Shown here in pieces: positions 51,106-63,171 of a stretch of DNA of 64,000 bases. Below the pieces are notes generated by a model. That model was not told where the DNA came from, made no database searches, and saw only the letters and a program-made list of their open reading frames with translations. How positions within the stretch are numbered: position 1 is the first letter of the stretch; every line of letters starts with the position of its first letter. Origin of the DNA: Linepithema humile. Lineage: Eukaryota; Arthropoda; Insecta; Hymenoptera; Formicidae. The position numbers were made by a program, and so were the translations under genes. The stretch covers positions 23,132,764-23,196,763 of the forward strand of contig NC_090129.1 in assembly GCF_040581485.1 (NCBI RefSeq), read 5' to 3'.

Positions 51106-52335
51106 TCACATCCCACGTTTGATAGTCGGGGTCGTGATTGGGAATTTGTTATGTATCATGCGATCCCCGATGCGAGCGCGCGCAGCAAGATTATTGTCTC
51201 TCTCATCTCGCGCGATATATTATAGTATATACCTATAACGGGACATAAACTACGTTCAGTCTCGTGGAAATTTAATTTTGCGAGAATTTCCTAATCGCAT
51301 GCAACACACGTTATGTCGCTTAATATCGATCGCGTCGGCAACAGACTAAAATAAGATTGAAATTTTCACGTGAAGAGACAGTAAGGTGTAAACGCTATAT
51401 TTTCGTGCAACTATCTTTTGGTTGATAAAATCTTTCTTTTTCGTGTCATATGTGTTGAGAATTTTTATTTCTTTAAAATAGAACAAACTTTTTTTAATTT
51501 TTTAAAATTATTTTAAATAACAATTTAAAGTTTCAATAGAGAAAACAAGTATTAGATTAGCACAATAGTGTCTGTAAGTGAGCATTAAGTAAATGCAATT
51601 GGTTTTTACAAAACATATGGTTGTGTAAAATAATTCTCCGCAAAATGATTATATTATCGCAGTAAAGCAATTAATATATTATTATTAGGTTAACAAGATT
51701 ATAAAGATGTATAACGCGATAGGATGCTGCAGCTTATTCACATAGAGATAATATATTATGGCATTATACGTGCATTATATTCAGATTTTCTTTTTTTTTC
51801 AATTTTACTAGTGTTATAGTATTCATTTCTTTCAATTTATATCTTTTTAAACAATGGTTTAAGATAAAAAATAGTATTCATTTTGCAAAATATGTAAAAC
51901 TATTGCATTTTTTATGATTCTTATTGCTTACATGTTTTTTACTAACAAAATTATTTTACAAATATTTTTACCAAAGTTACTAATGAGATTAGAATTATTT
52001 AAAATATCATAATCGAACAAGCTTTGCGACAAACTCTGGATGACATCTACCATGTTCCAATTCAAGTATGGCGCAGTAGATCAGCAGTCGAGCAGCAAAC
52101 TCCCTTGGTAAGAGAAAAAGAGCTAAAATAAATACTAAATGTATAAAAGTATTCAAGTAGTTTTTGCAGTATAAAATTATAGATGACATCATTTATTCAT
52201 ATAACATCATTTTTTATTACTTTCTAATTTCATCTCACAAGATAAAGTCTTACCCATGTTTCTTCATATAAGTAAGTTACTATCAGTCGAAAATATTTTG
52301 ATAGTAGGTAAATTTGTATAAATAATATTGTTATA

Positions 52336-52352
52336 CGCGCGCGCGCGCGCGC
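52336..52352. repeat. (CG)n microsatellite
   Basis: About eight CG units are embedded in strongly AT-rich DNA, which makes the tract stand out. Confidence 0.9.
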
Positions 52353-53117
52353 AAATACCTGTTCTACGAGATTCTGTCGTCGATAAACGGGATGCTCCAA
52401 TTTCCATGTGCTGGAAAAAGCACGTACATTTTTACACGCTATAATTTTCAACATATTATAAAGTAAGCATTTTGGACTATGAAAATAAAAAAGAGTATTA
52501 AATATAATGTTTTCATACTTGCATAAAGTTTGATATTTAAGTGCTCAGAATTAAAAAAAATTAAGCATATATCATAATATAAATTATATTCTGATATATT
52601 TTATGTTTCTACTTAATATATTATAATATATACAAATTAATAAATAGATGAGTTATAATTAAAAAGAAATATTCACGAAATAAAATATTCAAAATATTGA
52701 TCCAGTTCAAATGGCTCGTCAGATAAACTTCAGTGGTGCAAATGCGCGCTTTAATGAATCATCGATATACAAATTTATGCCGAATGTATGTTATCAAATT
52801 TATGAATAACTATCGAAATAATTTATAATTCTCATCTCTCGTTACTTCGATTTCTATTTTATTAAATAAATTTCTCGAAATGTTCACTTCACATTGCAAT
52901 ACTTGAGCAAATAGATCGCTTCGTATTGTTACATTTAGTAATAATTACATTATTACTAAATTGAATAAAAGAATTAATCGGTGATTGGAGCTGTCGGTGT
53001 ATTGATTTAAAGATTTCACATAGCAATGTTGAATAAAACTATTGACAATGTAGCTATACTTATATTTATGCATAAGCTACTGTGATCTTCGTAATTTACT
53101 CGTTATGCATCAACTAA

Positions 53118-53226
53118 AGGCTAATTAACCCGAAGTTCCAAACTGAAGTCAGCGAACTCCAGAGAGATCGGTCGATTTGATACTTTGACATACAGTTAAT
53201 TAATCATGCGCTAATTAACTTCGAAG
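53118..53226. promoter_or_regulatory. Repeated GCTAATTAAC ... CGAAG homeodomain-type sites
   Basis: GCTAATTAAC followed within one to two bases by CGAAG occurs at 53120 and again at 53210. A further GTTAATTAATC lies between them at about 53195. TAATTA is the core preferred by many homeodomain proteins. The repeated flanking CGAAG argues for more than AT-richness. Confidence 0.3.
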
Positions 53227-53239
53227 TGATTAACTGCCT

Positions 53240-56200
53240 GAGATTTTTTTTTCACGCAGATTTTACCGTAGAGAATTGAGTTTATCGTACACGTTATACT
53301 CTTCCTTTTATAAATCACTTTCTGTATACCCGCTCGTGAAGATGAACGTGAAGAGTCATGCATGAATATATTAAAAACGTTCCTATTGTAGATGCGATTG
53401 TCAGTGATGATAAAAATTTTGTTCACGAAAATAAAACCTCGACGATGATAGAGCCTCGGTGAATTTTTTTCGTACAGCTAAACATAAATTTCTGACTCGA
53501 CGGTATCATAATTCTACAACGTTAAACTAACCGGCGTAATCCCAAAGGAAGGAAGGATGGCATCACATTTTTAGCAAAATCCCAGTGATAAAAGTATTCT
53601 ACAAAATTAATTAAACAGTTATTTTACTCTCAATTGTAGATGAAATATGATTGGACAAATTAACAAAGTATTAATTTAAAATGCACAAATTATAATCAAA
53701 AACATTTGAGATCTCTGTGACTATTAAATTTATGTTTATGTCATATAGCTTTTATGCTTCTGAAAAACGATCAACACGGATGAAATATTTGCTACGGTGA
53801 CCGGTTAAAGCATAAAAAGCGCATAAATTACACTAACGATTTGAGCGCGCGTGAATGTAAAGTATTTAAGGGCTTAATGAAAGCACCAAGCGAGGAATTA
53901 AACTTTCCACATTGTCATTCGGCGAATGCAATTTCCGTTTTCGGAAGTTGCATCGACGTGCATGAGAGCGATGTAAATGGCCCTGGACGCGCGGATCGAT
54001 ACGCGCAAATATTGGTAAATTACATGCCGCTTAAACAGCCTGATTTGTTGTCCCATAATTTAAGGTCATTACCGGACACATAATTATGAAGCACGATGGA
54101 CTTAGAGCGATTAAATTAAGGTTAATGTAATTAAGCTCGTTTACCATCGCACCGACCTAATCTCTTGATCACCGAACTTTCAAAGACAAATTAGATTATT
54201 TCTAATGAGCAGTTCTGGATAAAATCGATAAAATTGTCTTTTGTGCGAGACGAATTTTTGCATACAAATTATTTTTTAGAATTTTTTTATTTATATTTAT
54301 TTTGCATATTTAAAAATGTACATTACAATAATTAGAAATATCAGAACACTTAATAAAAATTGAAAATATAGAACACCAGTAAAGTTCCAGAATTAATAAT
54401 TCAAAAATTTGAACTACTCTGGTCTGTGAAAAAATATTGTCTGGAACTTCTCGCGACTCTAACTATTTCGGACACGATGAAATACTTTGATGCAACGCTT
54501 GAAACGTACAAGATACAAGATTTATCAAACAGCAAACTTGAGCAATTAAATCTCTCACTCTCAAGTACGCCATAAGAAATTATTTTGCGTTTGAACGACC
54601 ATAAAGAGCAGATTCCAATTAGCATGCTCGCAGTTTCCAAGCAACGTTTGCTGTGGCAGCGATTGTACATTTTTATTTCTGAATCTAACAGCAAAAACGT
54701 CATGGACTTTTATTTTTGTAGCTTTAGTGATGAAAAAAAACTGTAATATGGACAAATCAATATCGCGCGAAATGATATTGATTAATTTTGTACTAATAAT
54801 CGTAGAATAATTCAGAGAGAAGCAACTTGTCATTTATTATTTATGTTTGTAATTTCGCATTTAATAATTTATTTGCGAAGAGAATAGATTGACACGAAAA
54901 TATTTTGCATATCAAATGAATGTTTGCGAAAACATTTTGAAGAAACTCCCACGGAAGACTGAACTTGAATTATTTACCAGATCTTCCTTCGCAGCGCGAA
55001 ACTTCTTCGCGACGCGCTGCAATATTCACCGATGCGACTGCTTCGTTCGACGACCAATAAAAGCTTTACGTGCCGTTATCGCTTTAACGTGAACAATATT
55101 TGAGAGCCCTGAGTGACATTTTATCAATATACCCGTTGTATTAAATCCCCGCCGATCGATAAGAACACTTACTTGCCAGTACTTTTTCCGCGACTCGCAT
55201 TCGCATTCCATTGAGTCGCATTTAATCGTTACGTCGCGTGCAATTAGCTATGCCACTCTTATTACCTTTTTTTAATGGACGACACATGTGCAGATGTCAT
55301 TTAGATACAACGCCAACTACTTCAGTATAAATGACGCTTATTGATTGCATCATAAACAAACTTTCTCGCGAATTTGATAAAATATTTGCGAAAAAAAATG
55401 TTTACACAGGTTTTTGGCGATTTCTGTAAAGCTCAAGCGTGTAAACGTAACATAAAATCCAATACGAATGTATGTTGGCAACACAGTTAGCTATCTACAT
55501 CGCTCTAGCTGCTTTTTAATACGCGGGCGCATGTTATTCGTGTGTACGGATTTTGTATTGCACATGAGTCGACGCGTGAGACCTTTAGTCGCGTCAGATT
55601 ACGGCTGGCAAAACAGAATATCCAATAATAAAAACACATATAACGTATGTTGGTTAAATAATTCGGTTTAACGAGCAACCTGAACTCTTTAATTATATCA
55701 AATGTTTTATGTCTTTTTATGCACAGAAATTTATTTAATGCGAAACGCGTGCGTACAAAAAGAAATCGCTTATTATAAGAGTGTAGAAATCTTTTCTCTG
55801 CGGATTATTTAACCAATTTACAAAGAATTTTATAAACGCAAAGCAGATTCCACCGCACCGGATTCTTTTGCAACCGTTTTATATTTAATTTTAAATCCAT
55901 TCCGTAATTAATTCTCAAAGTAATCAAAGTACTTGATATTTTGCTTAAAACATCTTGAGATTAAATAAATATTATTATTTTCTTTCATTGATCTTTACGC
56001 AAAAGCTATTATTACCTCGGCGTTTATGTTAAAACAAAATCGACTGCATATTGATCAAAGAATCTGTACATAAAAGGATGCGCGGGATTTTTAAGCCAAG
56101 GCATACATGTATATGCATATGTTTGCCGCGGTCAAAGAGACAGAAAAAAATAGCGGGAATTTACCAGTCAAACCTAATAACGAGGAATTCCGAGCAATAA

Positions 56201-58037
56201 TAAAAGTTAGAACATGGTAACGCGAGAGAGCAAGAGAATAATATAAATAAAATGTGCGATATATATAGAGCGTCTATCTCGCGCTCGGAATCGTAGATAC
56301 CGTTCGCTTCGATAAAACGGCGCTCTTTGACCCGTCCGTTAAAAAACGATACGTCGTCGTTGGTGAGAGAAGCGCGAGAGACTCTTGGCCGGGAAAACTC
56401 TCGCATTTACGTCTCGCCGTCGCTCAAAGAAAGCCTTCACTACGGACTCCGCGTTCCCCCGTGAATAACGTTCGTTATTCGTCCTGGAAGTGAGTTTATT
56501 ACATTGTGAGCGGGTACGACGGGTTTTTACCGCTAGCTACCAGCAGGATATAAAACGTCGTTGGCATACAAAGTGCAAAAACGTAACCAGGTGGGGAATC
56601 CTTTCTCGCGTACTTTTGACATACGCTCTTTTCCTTCGGTTTTCTTACCTTCATTTGTCTAACACCTCCGTGCAGCGCTGATTGAAGTTATTATTCTAAA
56701 GAAATAGAGACAATAACTCTCTTTGCCGTATTCCTTGACAAATCGATTTCTGTTTGTTGAAAATTAATCGGTTATTGGCATTAGCAAAAACTATTGCAGT
56801 CTTTGTCATTTATTTTTTAATTATAAAACGTCAATTTCAATTCTCGATAAAATATAGTTTCATTCAGACTTAATTAAGCTTCTTATTTGCTTGATTCTAT
56901 GTGAAAGCCTGATTCTATATAATCTTTTACGTTTCAAATGATATTATATTTTAATGAGTATTTATACTTAATTATGTTATTGCTAAAAATAAATTACGGA
57001 AACAATTTTAATAATAAAAAACACGTTTTAATATCAGTTTCTTCTGTTTTAAAATATTCTATATGTACACAATTTTACTCACTCTCTATGCACACAATTT
57101 TGCTGTTAATTAACACGCTGCAATCTCGTGATTGAAAAAAAATAAAGTGCTCAGTAAAGCAAAAAATTTTTTTATAATACTACTCATTATACCAGATCGA
57201 TTCTCGATACTGAATTTTACGAAGAAAATAAATGAACAAATATCTTGGAAAGTGCAATAAAACTTCTTTACAATCGTTACATGGATGAAGTGCATAAATC
57301 AAGAATGAGTTATCAGTTTTGTTGCAGCGGGTCATGTCAAGTTTTATCACATTTTGCAAAACATTTGATAAGCTCCGTTCTATCGACATCTCATGTTCTA
57401 CATTCTACTCTCTGATATGTTTAACATAAACTTGAGCTTAATAAGTTGTTTTCATTATTTCCAATTAACATTGAACTTATTGTCTTAAAGTTCCTTTCTG
57501 CGACACAAAGCGAAACATTACAATTCCGGTGAGCATATCGTTATCTAAAATTTTAGATTTTTTAAATTTCGATAAGAGAAATAATGCGTTATTTAAGAAA
57601 CAAATATTTTTTTTAAATAACAATATAAATTTTTACATAGCAAGATCGGTTTTTCAATGATGTCTAAAATAGCGGAATCTGTTTGTGATGCGACAGACAA
57701 TACATTTACTAAATGATACACCATAATAATATTTGGTTTCACGTTACAAATTGCGTTGGACGCTGCGTTATACGCGCAGGATACATAGTGTGTATTATAT
57801 TACATATACAGAATTCGCGCTCACGACGAGAGCGCAATCGCGTGACTAGGCGCAGACAGGGGCGAGGAAGCATTATTGAGCACATGCCCATAAATGTTTC
57901 TGAGCGGGCTCGTATTTTACTTCATTCCGAGTGATAAGAGCCTTCCACCGCGTGATCCGAACAACTCATTTCTGACAACCCATTCATCGTTTTCCGTGGC
58001 ACGTAACTTACAATCCACGATTGCGTACTACTTTCAG
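53240..58037. other. AT-rich DNA upstream of the secapin-like gene, no other gene recognised
   Basis: Short frames only. A donor-like GGAA|GTGAGT near 56490 follows a CpG-rich stretch (56240-56480), but it has no partner. Confidence 0.5.
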
Positions 58038-58130
58038 ATACAGCTGGCGAATAGATAAAGCGCGAGAGGGTGTGCGCATTTCACCGTGATTTTACATAGG
58101 CACCACCGAGTATCAGCCGTCTATTTAATT
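58038..58130 (+). other. Candidate 5' UTR exon of the secapin-like gene
   Basis: The segment is preceded by a pyrimidine-rich acceptor (TACTACTTTCAG ending at 58037) and followed by a donor, GTAAGT, at 58131. All three forward frames contain stops, so it could only be untranslated leader. An acceptor lies at 58639-58640 (TTCCGCACTTTCAG-like, ending in CAAG), eleven bases before the ATG, giving a possible intron of about 510 bp. A 5' UTR intron just before the signal-peptide exon is common for small secreted insect peptides. No transcript evidence is available. Confidence 0.25.
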
Positions 58131-58651
58131 GTAAGTTTGCGAGCTGCCTCTCTTTTTATTATACATATAGATATTACATAAGGAGTTTTGCATTTACGAG
58201 TTCTTTTATTGCTCTGCACAGTCGTAAAAAAAATGTAAGGTAAATTGACATGATCGTATCATGATTATTCGATGTCATCTAATACTCAGATGTTTATACG
58301 CATAGATGTTTATAGCGCCACAGGGATATAAGGTATCCTAGAACTATCGTTCTCCCTTCTCGATTACAGAAAGGAGGGAGAGAAAGAGAAAAAGAGAAAG
58401 GCTTTAAAATAAACTTAGAAGAATAATAATTCTTTTGACGAGCTGTGTTTTGAAACATTGGGATATTAATAAATTGTGAATTGTATGTACAGTTATAAAT
58501 TAAAGAATAGGAAAAGTACAGAACTATAAATTGAAAGATATTCCACGCTATAAGTTTGTCGGCGCACTAAACTGGAATTTTTCTTAACAATATATCGAGC
58601 ATCTTTACTTATTTAAGGTGGCACTTTCCGCACTTTCAAGAAGACACAGAA
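58131..58651 (+). other. Upstream region of the secapin-like gene: possible 5' UTR intron or proximal promoter
   Basis: This stretch begins with a GTAAGT donor and ends with an acceptor followed by a short leader and an A-rich context before the ATG at 58652. It contains a purine-rich run at about 58371-58400 and two TATAA-like words (near 58522 and 58550). If there is no upstream exon, the second of these, about 100 bp before the ATG, could act as the core promoter. I cannot choose between the two readings from sequence alone. Confidence 0.3.
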
Positions 58652-58999
58652 ATGAGATTTTATTTCCTTCACCGTTTCCTGAGCGTGCTTTTGCTGCTCG
58701 CCGCTTTGACGTGCGCCGCACAAGGCAGCAACCTCCGAGCGAGACGTTCTGTCTTGGATAATATCGGAAACACATTGAACAACATCGGGCAGACAATCAA
58801 GGATGCCGTGAAGAACAGAATCGATTCCATTTTCCAACCATCCACCACTACCGAGGAACCCGAAACATCCACGCCGATCTTAGAATCAGATTTGAACGTA
58901 ACGTTGGAGCATCGAACAATCATAAATCCGCCTCTTAGATGCCCACCTAATCACGTATTAGTCAATAAACGATGTCGACTGGACACTCGCCGACGATGA
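58652..58999 (+). CDS. Secreted precursor of a secapin-like peptide (115 aa, single coding exon)
   Basis: I see an ATG-started, TGA-ended frame of 115 codons. Residues 1-25 form a classic signal peptide: a basic start, a Leu-rich core at 9-19 and a likely cut after Ala-Gln-Gly (23-25). R29-A-R-R32 is a furin-type site. Residues 33-61 are a probable amphipathic helix with spaced Ile/Leu/Val; 63-80 is a Thr/Glu/Pro linker; N82-V-T is a possible glycosylation site. The C-terminus (about 89-115) is Pro-rich with exactly two cysteines, C97 and C108, in the frame R-C-P-P ... K-R-C-R, and it ends in three arginines. That two-cysteine, double-proline pattern with ten intervening residues is what I recall of secapin, a bee venom and haemolymph peptide reported to inhibit proteases and act against microbes. 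The pro-region is longer than in bee secapin. Function here is inferred. It could be an immune or epidermal peptide rather than a venom component. I am sure it is a secreted-peptide gene and moderately sure of the family. Confidence 0.8.
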   Translation: MRFYFLHRFLSVLLLLAALTCAAQGSNLRARRSVLDNIGNTLNNIGQTIKDAVKNRIDSIFQPSTTTEEPETSTPILESDLNVTLEHRTIINPPLRCPPNHVLVNKRCRLDTRRR

Positions 59000-59620
59000 A
59001 ACGTTGCCCGAAAAGTTTGAAGGAGCGCGCGAAAAATTTTTCGCGTTTTCCTCAATCAAAACTTAATATTAATAATATCTCTTTAAAGTAATATTTTGCA
59101 AAGTTGGGAATTAAGTAGAGATAACAAAAATGGGGCTTGCATTACAAACGTGGTATTCCGATTAACATGCTAATCGTAATTCGATAACGTTGCCTAGGAA
59201 ACATTTATCTATTCCAGATGAAGCTTCCGCTATGAGATGATCGTTCAGAGAAATTTAATTATGCAAAGTTAGCGCTAATCAATGTGGCTTGACAATCGTT
59301 GTTCGTGTACCATTAAGGCTTTTAGCGTATTCATGAAACAGATGTACAATTACTTCGTACTATATCGCTTTGCCGTGACACATCAAAATCGAATAATGGC
59401 ATAATTGTACATTTTATAACATTAATATTCATTAATACACAAATATATTAATCATTAAATGATTATCCGTTGTTCTTTGTACAGCATTTTGTTAAACTTG
59501 CGGTACACGTAACTACTTCACAGCTCACTCCGGTGTATCGCGATACGTCAATGTCAGGCCGGAATAATAACATAATTGTACACTGCATAAACGCGGCAAT
59601 ATAATATCGACTGACATTGA

Positions 59621-59626
59621 AATAAA
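59621..59626 (+). terminator. Poly(A) signal AATAAA, candidate 3' end of the secapin-like mRNA
   Basis: This is the first canonical AATAAA that I find downstream of the stop codon, 622 bp after it. A weaker ATTAAA sits at 59454-59459 and could give a shorter 3' UTR. The 59000-59620 stretch is AT-rich and has no open frame of interest. Confidence 0.35.
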
Positions 59627-62600
59627 TTAATAATTAATTTTTTTAATTATTATAAATGAAAAGAGAGAGATGATCTACGAATGTATTACAACATTCGCAG
59701 GATTTAATTTGCTCCGAGCATGTCTGAAGCCATCTCGTAATTAAAAATCTCACTCAGATTGTTTATGTGCTCTCCCGCTTGCGTCTGTGTAAATAGCGTA
59801 TAAATCGAGCGAAATCTCGCCGCTGCTGTTTAGTGTTTTCTTTTATACGATCCTCGGACGATATCTCGCGCTCGAGTCTCGCACTAAGTACCCCGTTCGA
59901 TTTCTAAATTACACCTGTCACGAATACAAAACGAGTTACGGGGTACGCGATAGATCGAGCGGCGTACTAATGACGCGGCGATACATATCGAATTCTTTTT
60001 TAATGCCTGTATCGCGTGTAAGCTGTAAAAACGCGATCGAGGAGGCAGATAAGCGTATACATTTGTAGAATTAATATATCGTTTACTTGGCCGCTGCGCG
60101 CGAAGCGCCGGCTCGCTATTATTCCCCTTATCCATCGCATATTTCCTCAATTATCAATTACCGATTATTACGTTCGTAACACGGCTCTCCGCGCGCACGA
60201 CAAGCTGCGTGGTGGATTTTTTTTATACACATATATTAAACAATTTGCATGCCGTTTCGCATGTTCACGTACTCGTGATCATGAATAAATATCGACCGAT
60301 GCAATCTTCTTACGGTTCAGCGTCAATCGAAATGGATAACGTATTTTCCGTAATAAAATATAAATACCTCTCTTTCAAAATAAATTTTTTTTGACTGCAA
60401 TAAAATATAGTTGCGTGTCCGAATTGAATTATCTACATTTTTGCGAAATGCCAAATATTTGTTTTAATTCACGGGTCGTCGATCTTTTCGAAACCAATCC
60501 GACATGCGTAATCCATGATAAAACCATCACCGGCAAGTGCGGCGTATTGTTTCCCCAACATTCTCGATCGCTTTTTTCCCGCGAGAATATCATTTTACCA
60601 CATTTATTTCACCTCTTCTTCGCCGTAAAACGTGCTTTTGTGAAGGACTCTTCCGGTATGACTGATTCAATTCGTACTCTATTCCGACGCTTCTTATAAC
60701 AAAGCGCGCTCTCGTACTCCGGCGCGATTCGATTCCGCTGCCGAGCGAAATACCGATGTTGAGGACTCCCGTATAGAGACAAGCTGTCGCTGAATAGAAC
60801 GAGACCTGAATTTGCGTGATCACTAATTGTGACTGCAATGCCTCTTTGTGACCGGCGCGCGCCCCTACACCCCTACTTGCTCACGTATCCGTAGAGAGCC
60901 GGCCAGATTTCCTGCTCATTGTCAGAAGTAGACGGCCCTCTCGGCACTTGTTGCTCGCACATCGACATTTGTCTGGCGCACTATTATACCGCGCTGCATT
61001 TCGCTTCCGACGCTCCCGCACGCTCTTTGTCAAGCTAGGCTCGCCTCCGCGCGCGAGCATCGAGTCCATAAATGTGCACTCGCGTGTTTTGTCTTTTCAA
61101 ACGGAGTCCGTAACTACTGGAAGAGAAAATCATAAAGGGTACGTGTCGCGCTGCGATAAACTTATATGCGGCGTATCAAATCGAGCGATCCTTTCAGTTG
61201 TTATTCAAGTGTCATCGAAGCTCAATAGAATAAAACCAAGAAATCGTTTTCTTTTATTAAACAATTCAAAATAATGTGATTTAAAATACATTTTAAACTG
61301 CAATCCATGTGGAGCAATGTATGTGGATAGATAATTTGATAATATTAAATTACGCATATGAAATATTAAATTACGCGTGGTATTATAGTGGAAATTGTTA
61401 GGTGTTCTCGCGGTTTTATCTATAATCAGTCGAGAAAAACCGTATCTATTCTACGTCCCAAGAACGTGACCGAGATCTGCCGTTATAATTCGCCATCGTG
61501 ACATTACGACGTGCATTATTCTCGTTGGTATGGTAATTCTTTCTTTCCCTCGACATCGCTTTACGAGCATCGTCTTTATTGGATTTTTGCGGCCGACAAC
61601 GTTTCTGTATTCGATTCCTGAAAAGAATGTTTCATCGCGCTGCACAGTCGCGAAGAAGTAACTTCGAGCGACTGTTTCTATTCTTTTATTGTAGCTACTA
61701 TTTGTTATTGGCGCATGTTCGGGCGGATTACGGTTGAGAATTCTTGTTGAGATGTTCTTTGTGATAATGTAAAATTCCGGAAAGGAAATATAATGTTTAA
61801 TAACAATATAAAAATAAGATAAAATTCAATCTGTGCTTTCTTGACGACTTTAAAATTGAAAAAGTATAAACGTATAGAAAATGTATTTTTTTTTATATAT
61901 ATATATAAAAGAACGTCGAATCTTTATTGATAAATTATATCGTAGAATTTTATAAAACTTGCATTCAATTTTAATGACGCATTCTTCAGGCAATAGAATT
62001 GATTAGAAAATATTAATTTGTTGCAATTTTTGATGTTACTTAATAAATATCCAAAATCTTATATTAAATTCTGGAAAGGGTTGTTTATATCTGGTATGTA
62101 ATTGTTCTGGAATTCTCTGTGAATACTTGGGAGTAATGCTGTCTACAGGCAGACATCAAGGTGTTTCAGATCTTACCCGGATGCCTGAGTAATTTTCCAG
62201 ACATTACCCGTGACTTCGATTAACTGCTGACTATCTAGATATCCAAGTGTAAAACAAAAACGATCAATATTATTCCGCGACTAGATATAGAAAAGGAGAA
62301 ATTTTTATCTCTATAAATGATTTATTCTTTTATTTCCGAGTTGACAAATTAGATATCATTGTTTGTTTTTGTCCGTTTTAAGTTTAGTTAGTTTATAAAT
62401 GTGTAAATGTCGTTTATAAGAACTATAAAATAAAAAAACTGAAAATATCAGAAACATTACAATCTGCAAACTGATCTTTTTATAAAACTTTATTAAACTG
62501 AAAAATAAATACGTTTTATAACATTCGACAAAAATGTCAATTTATTAAAGTTTAAAAAACTTCTGATATTGATCTACATAATTCCGTATGTAACGACACA

Positions 62601-63143
62601 AAATATGAGAAATATTTTTACGTTGAAATATATTTTTATTCGTCTTTTTTTCTGTTTTGTTCACTTGTGATAATCACATTCGTAGTTCACGTTGAATGAT
62701 TACTAATAAGTACAATATCGGAAACTGATAGTAACTAGATTGTTACAGTCAAAGCTAATAATAACGCACGAATTACTATTCATAAACCGCATCGCTTGTC
62801 CCAATTACGGCAATTACGTTCAAACGATCGTTTAAAGAGTTGCAGGCTCTTTGAGATATTTTCCTCTTTTGCGAGAAAGCAGGATGCATGAATTGCCTAA
62901 TTTAACTTCCGAAATTTGCAACGTAAGCACCAATTTAAACCCACATTTTCGAGTTGAGTAATCATACAGTAATATTTTAGAAGAACGGTGGTTTAAAATA
63001 TATGATACGAAAATGTTGTTGTGAACGTTAATAACGCTTCTAAAACTGCCCAAACTTTTGACAGAACATAATGTCACATGACACACCTAGTTGCTCCTAT
63101 ACATTTTCCCAAAGATGAACCATTATCTCGCGTAAGTAGAATA
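59627..63143. other. No gene recognised downstream of the secapin-like gene
   Basis: AT-rich with one CpG-rich patch (60700-61140) whose frames overlap on both strands. Confidence 0.5.
61889..61908. repeat. T-run followed by (TA)n
   Basis: A run of T residues followed by about seven TA units. Ordinary simple sequence. Confidence 0.8.
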
Positions 63144-63171
63144 CTCCGGTGTTAGTCAGACAACGCCGGAG
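63144..63171. repeat. Short hairpin, 10-bp stem and 8-nt loop
   Basis: CTCCGGTGTT pairs with AACGCCGGAG (one G-T pair) around AGTCAGAC. It is not followed by a T-run and is not part of a recognisable RNA gene. Confidence 0.5.

Larger units (their letters stand above)
49492..53117. other. No gene recognised
   Basis: The 143-codon minus-strand frame at 50468-50899 has a balanced composition but no recognised motif, and it overlaps other frames. 51240-53117 is AT-rich apart from the (CG)n tract at 52336. Confidence 0.45.
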
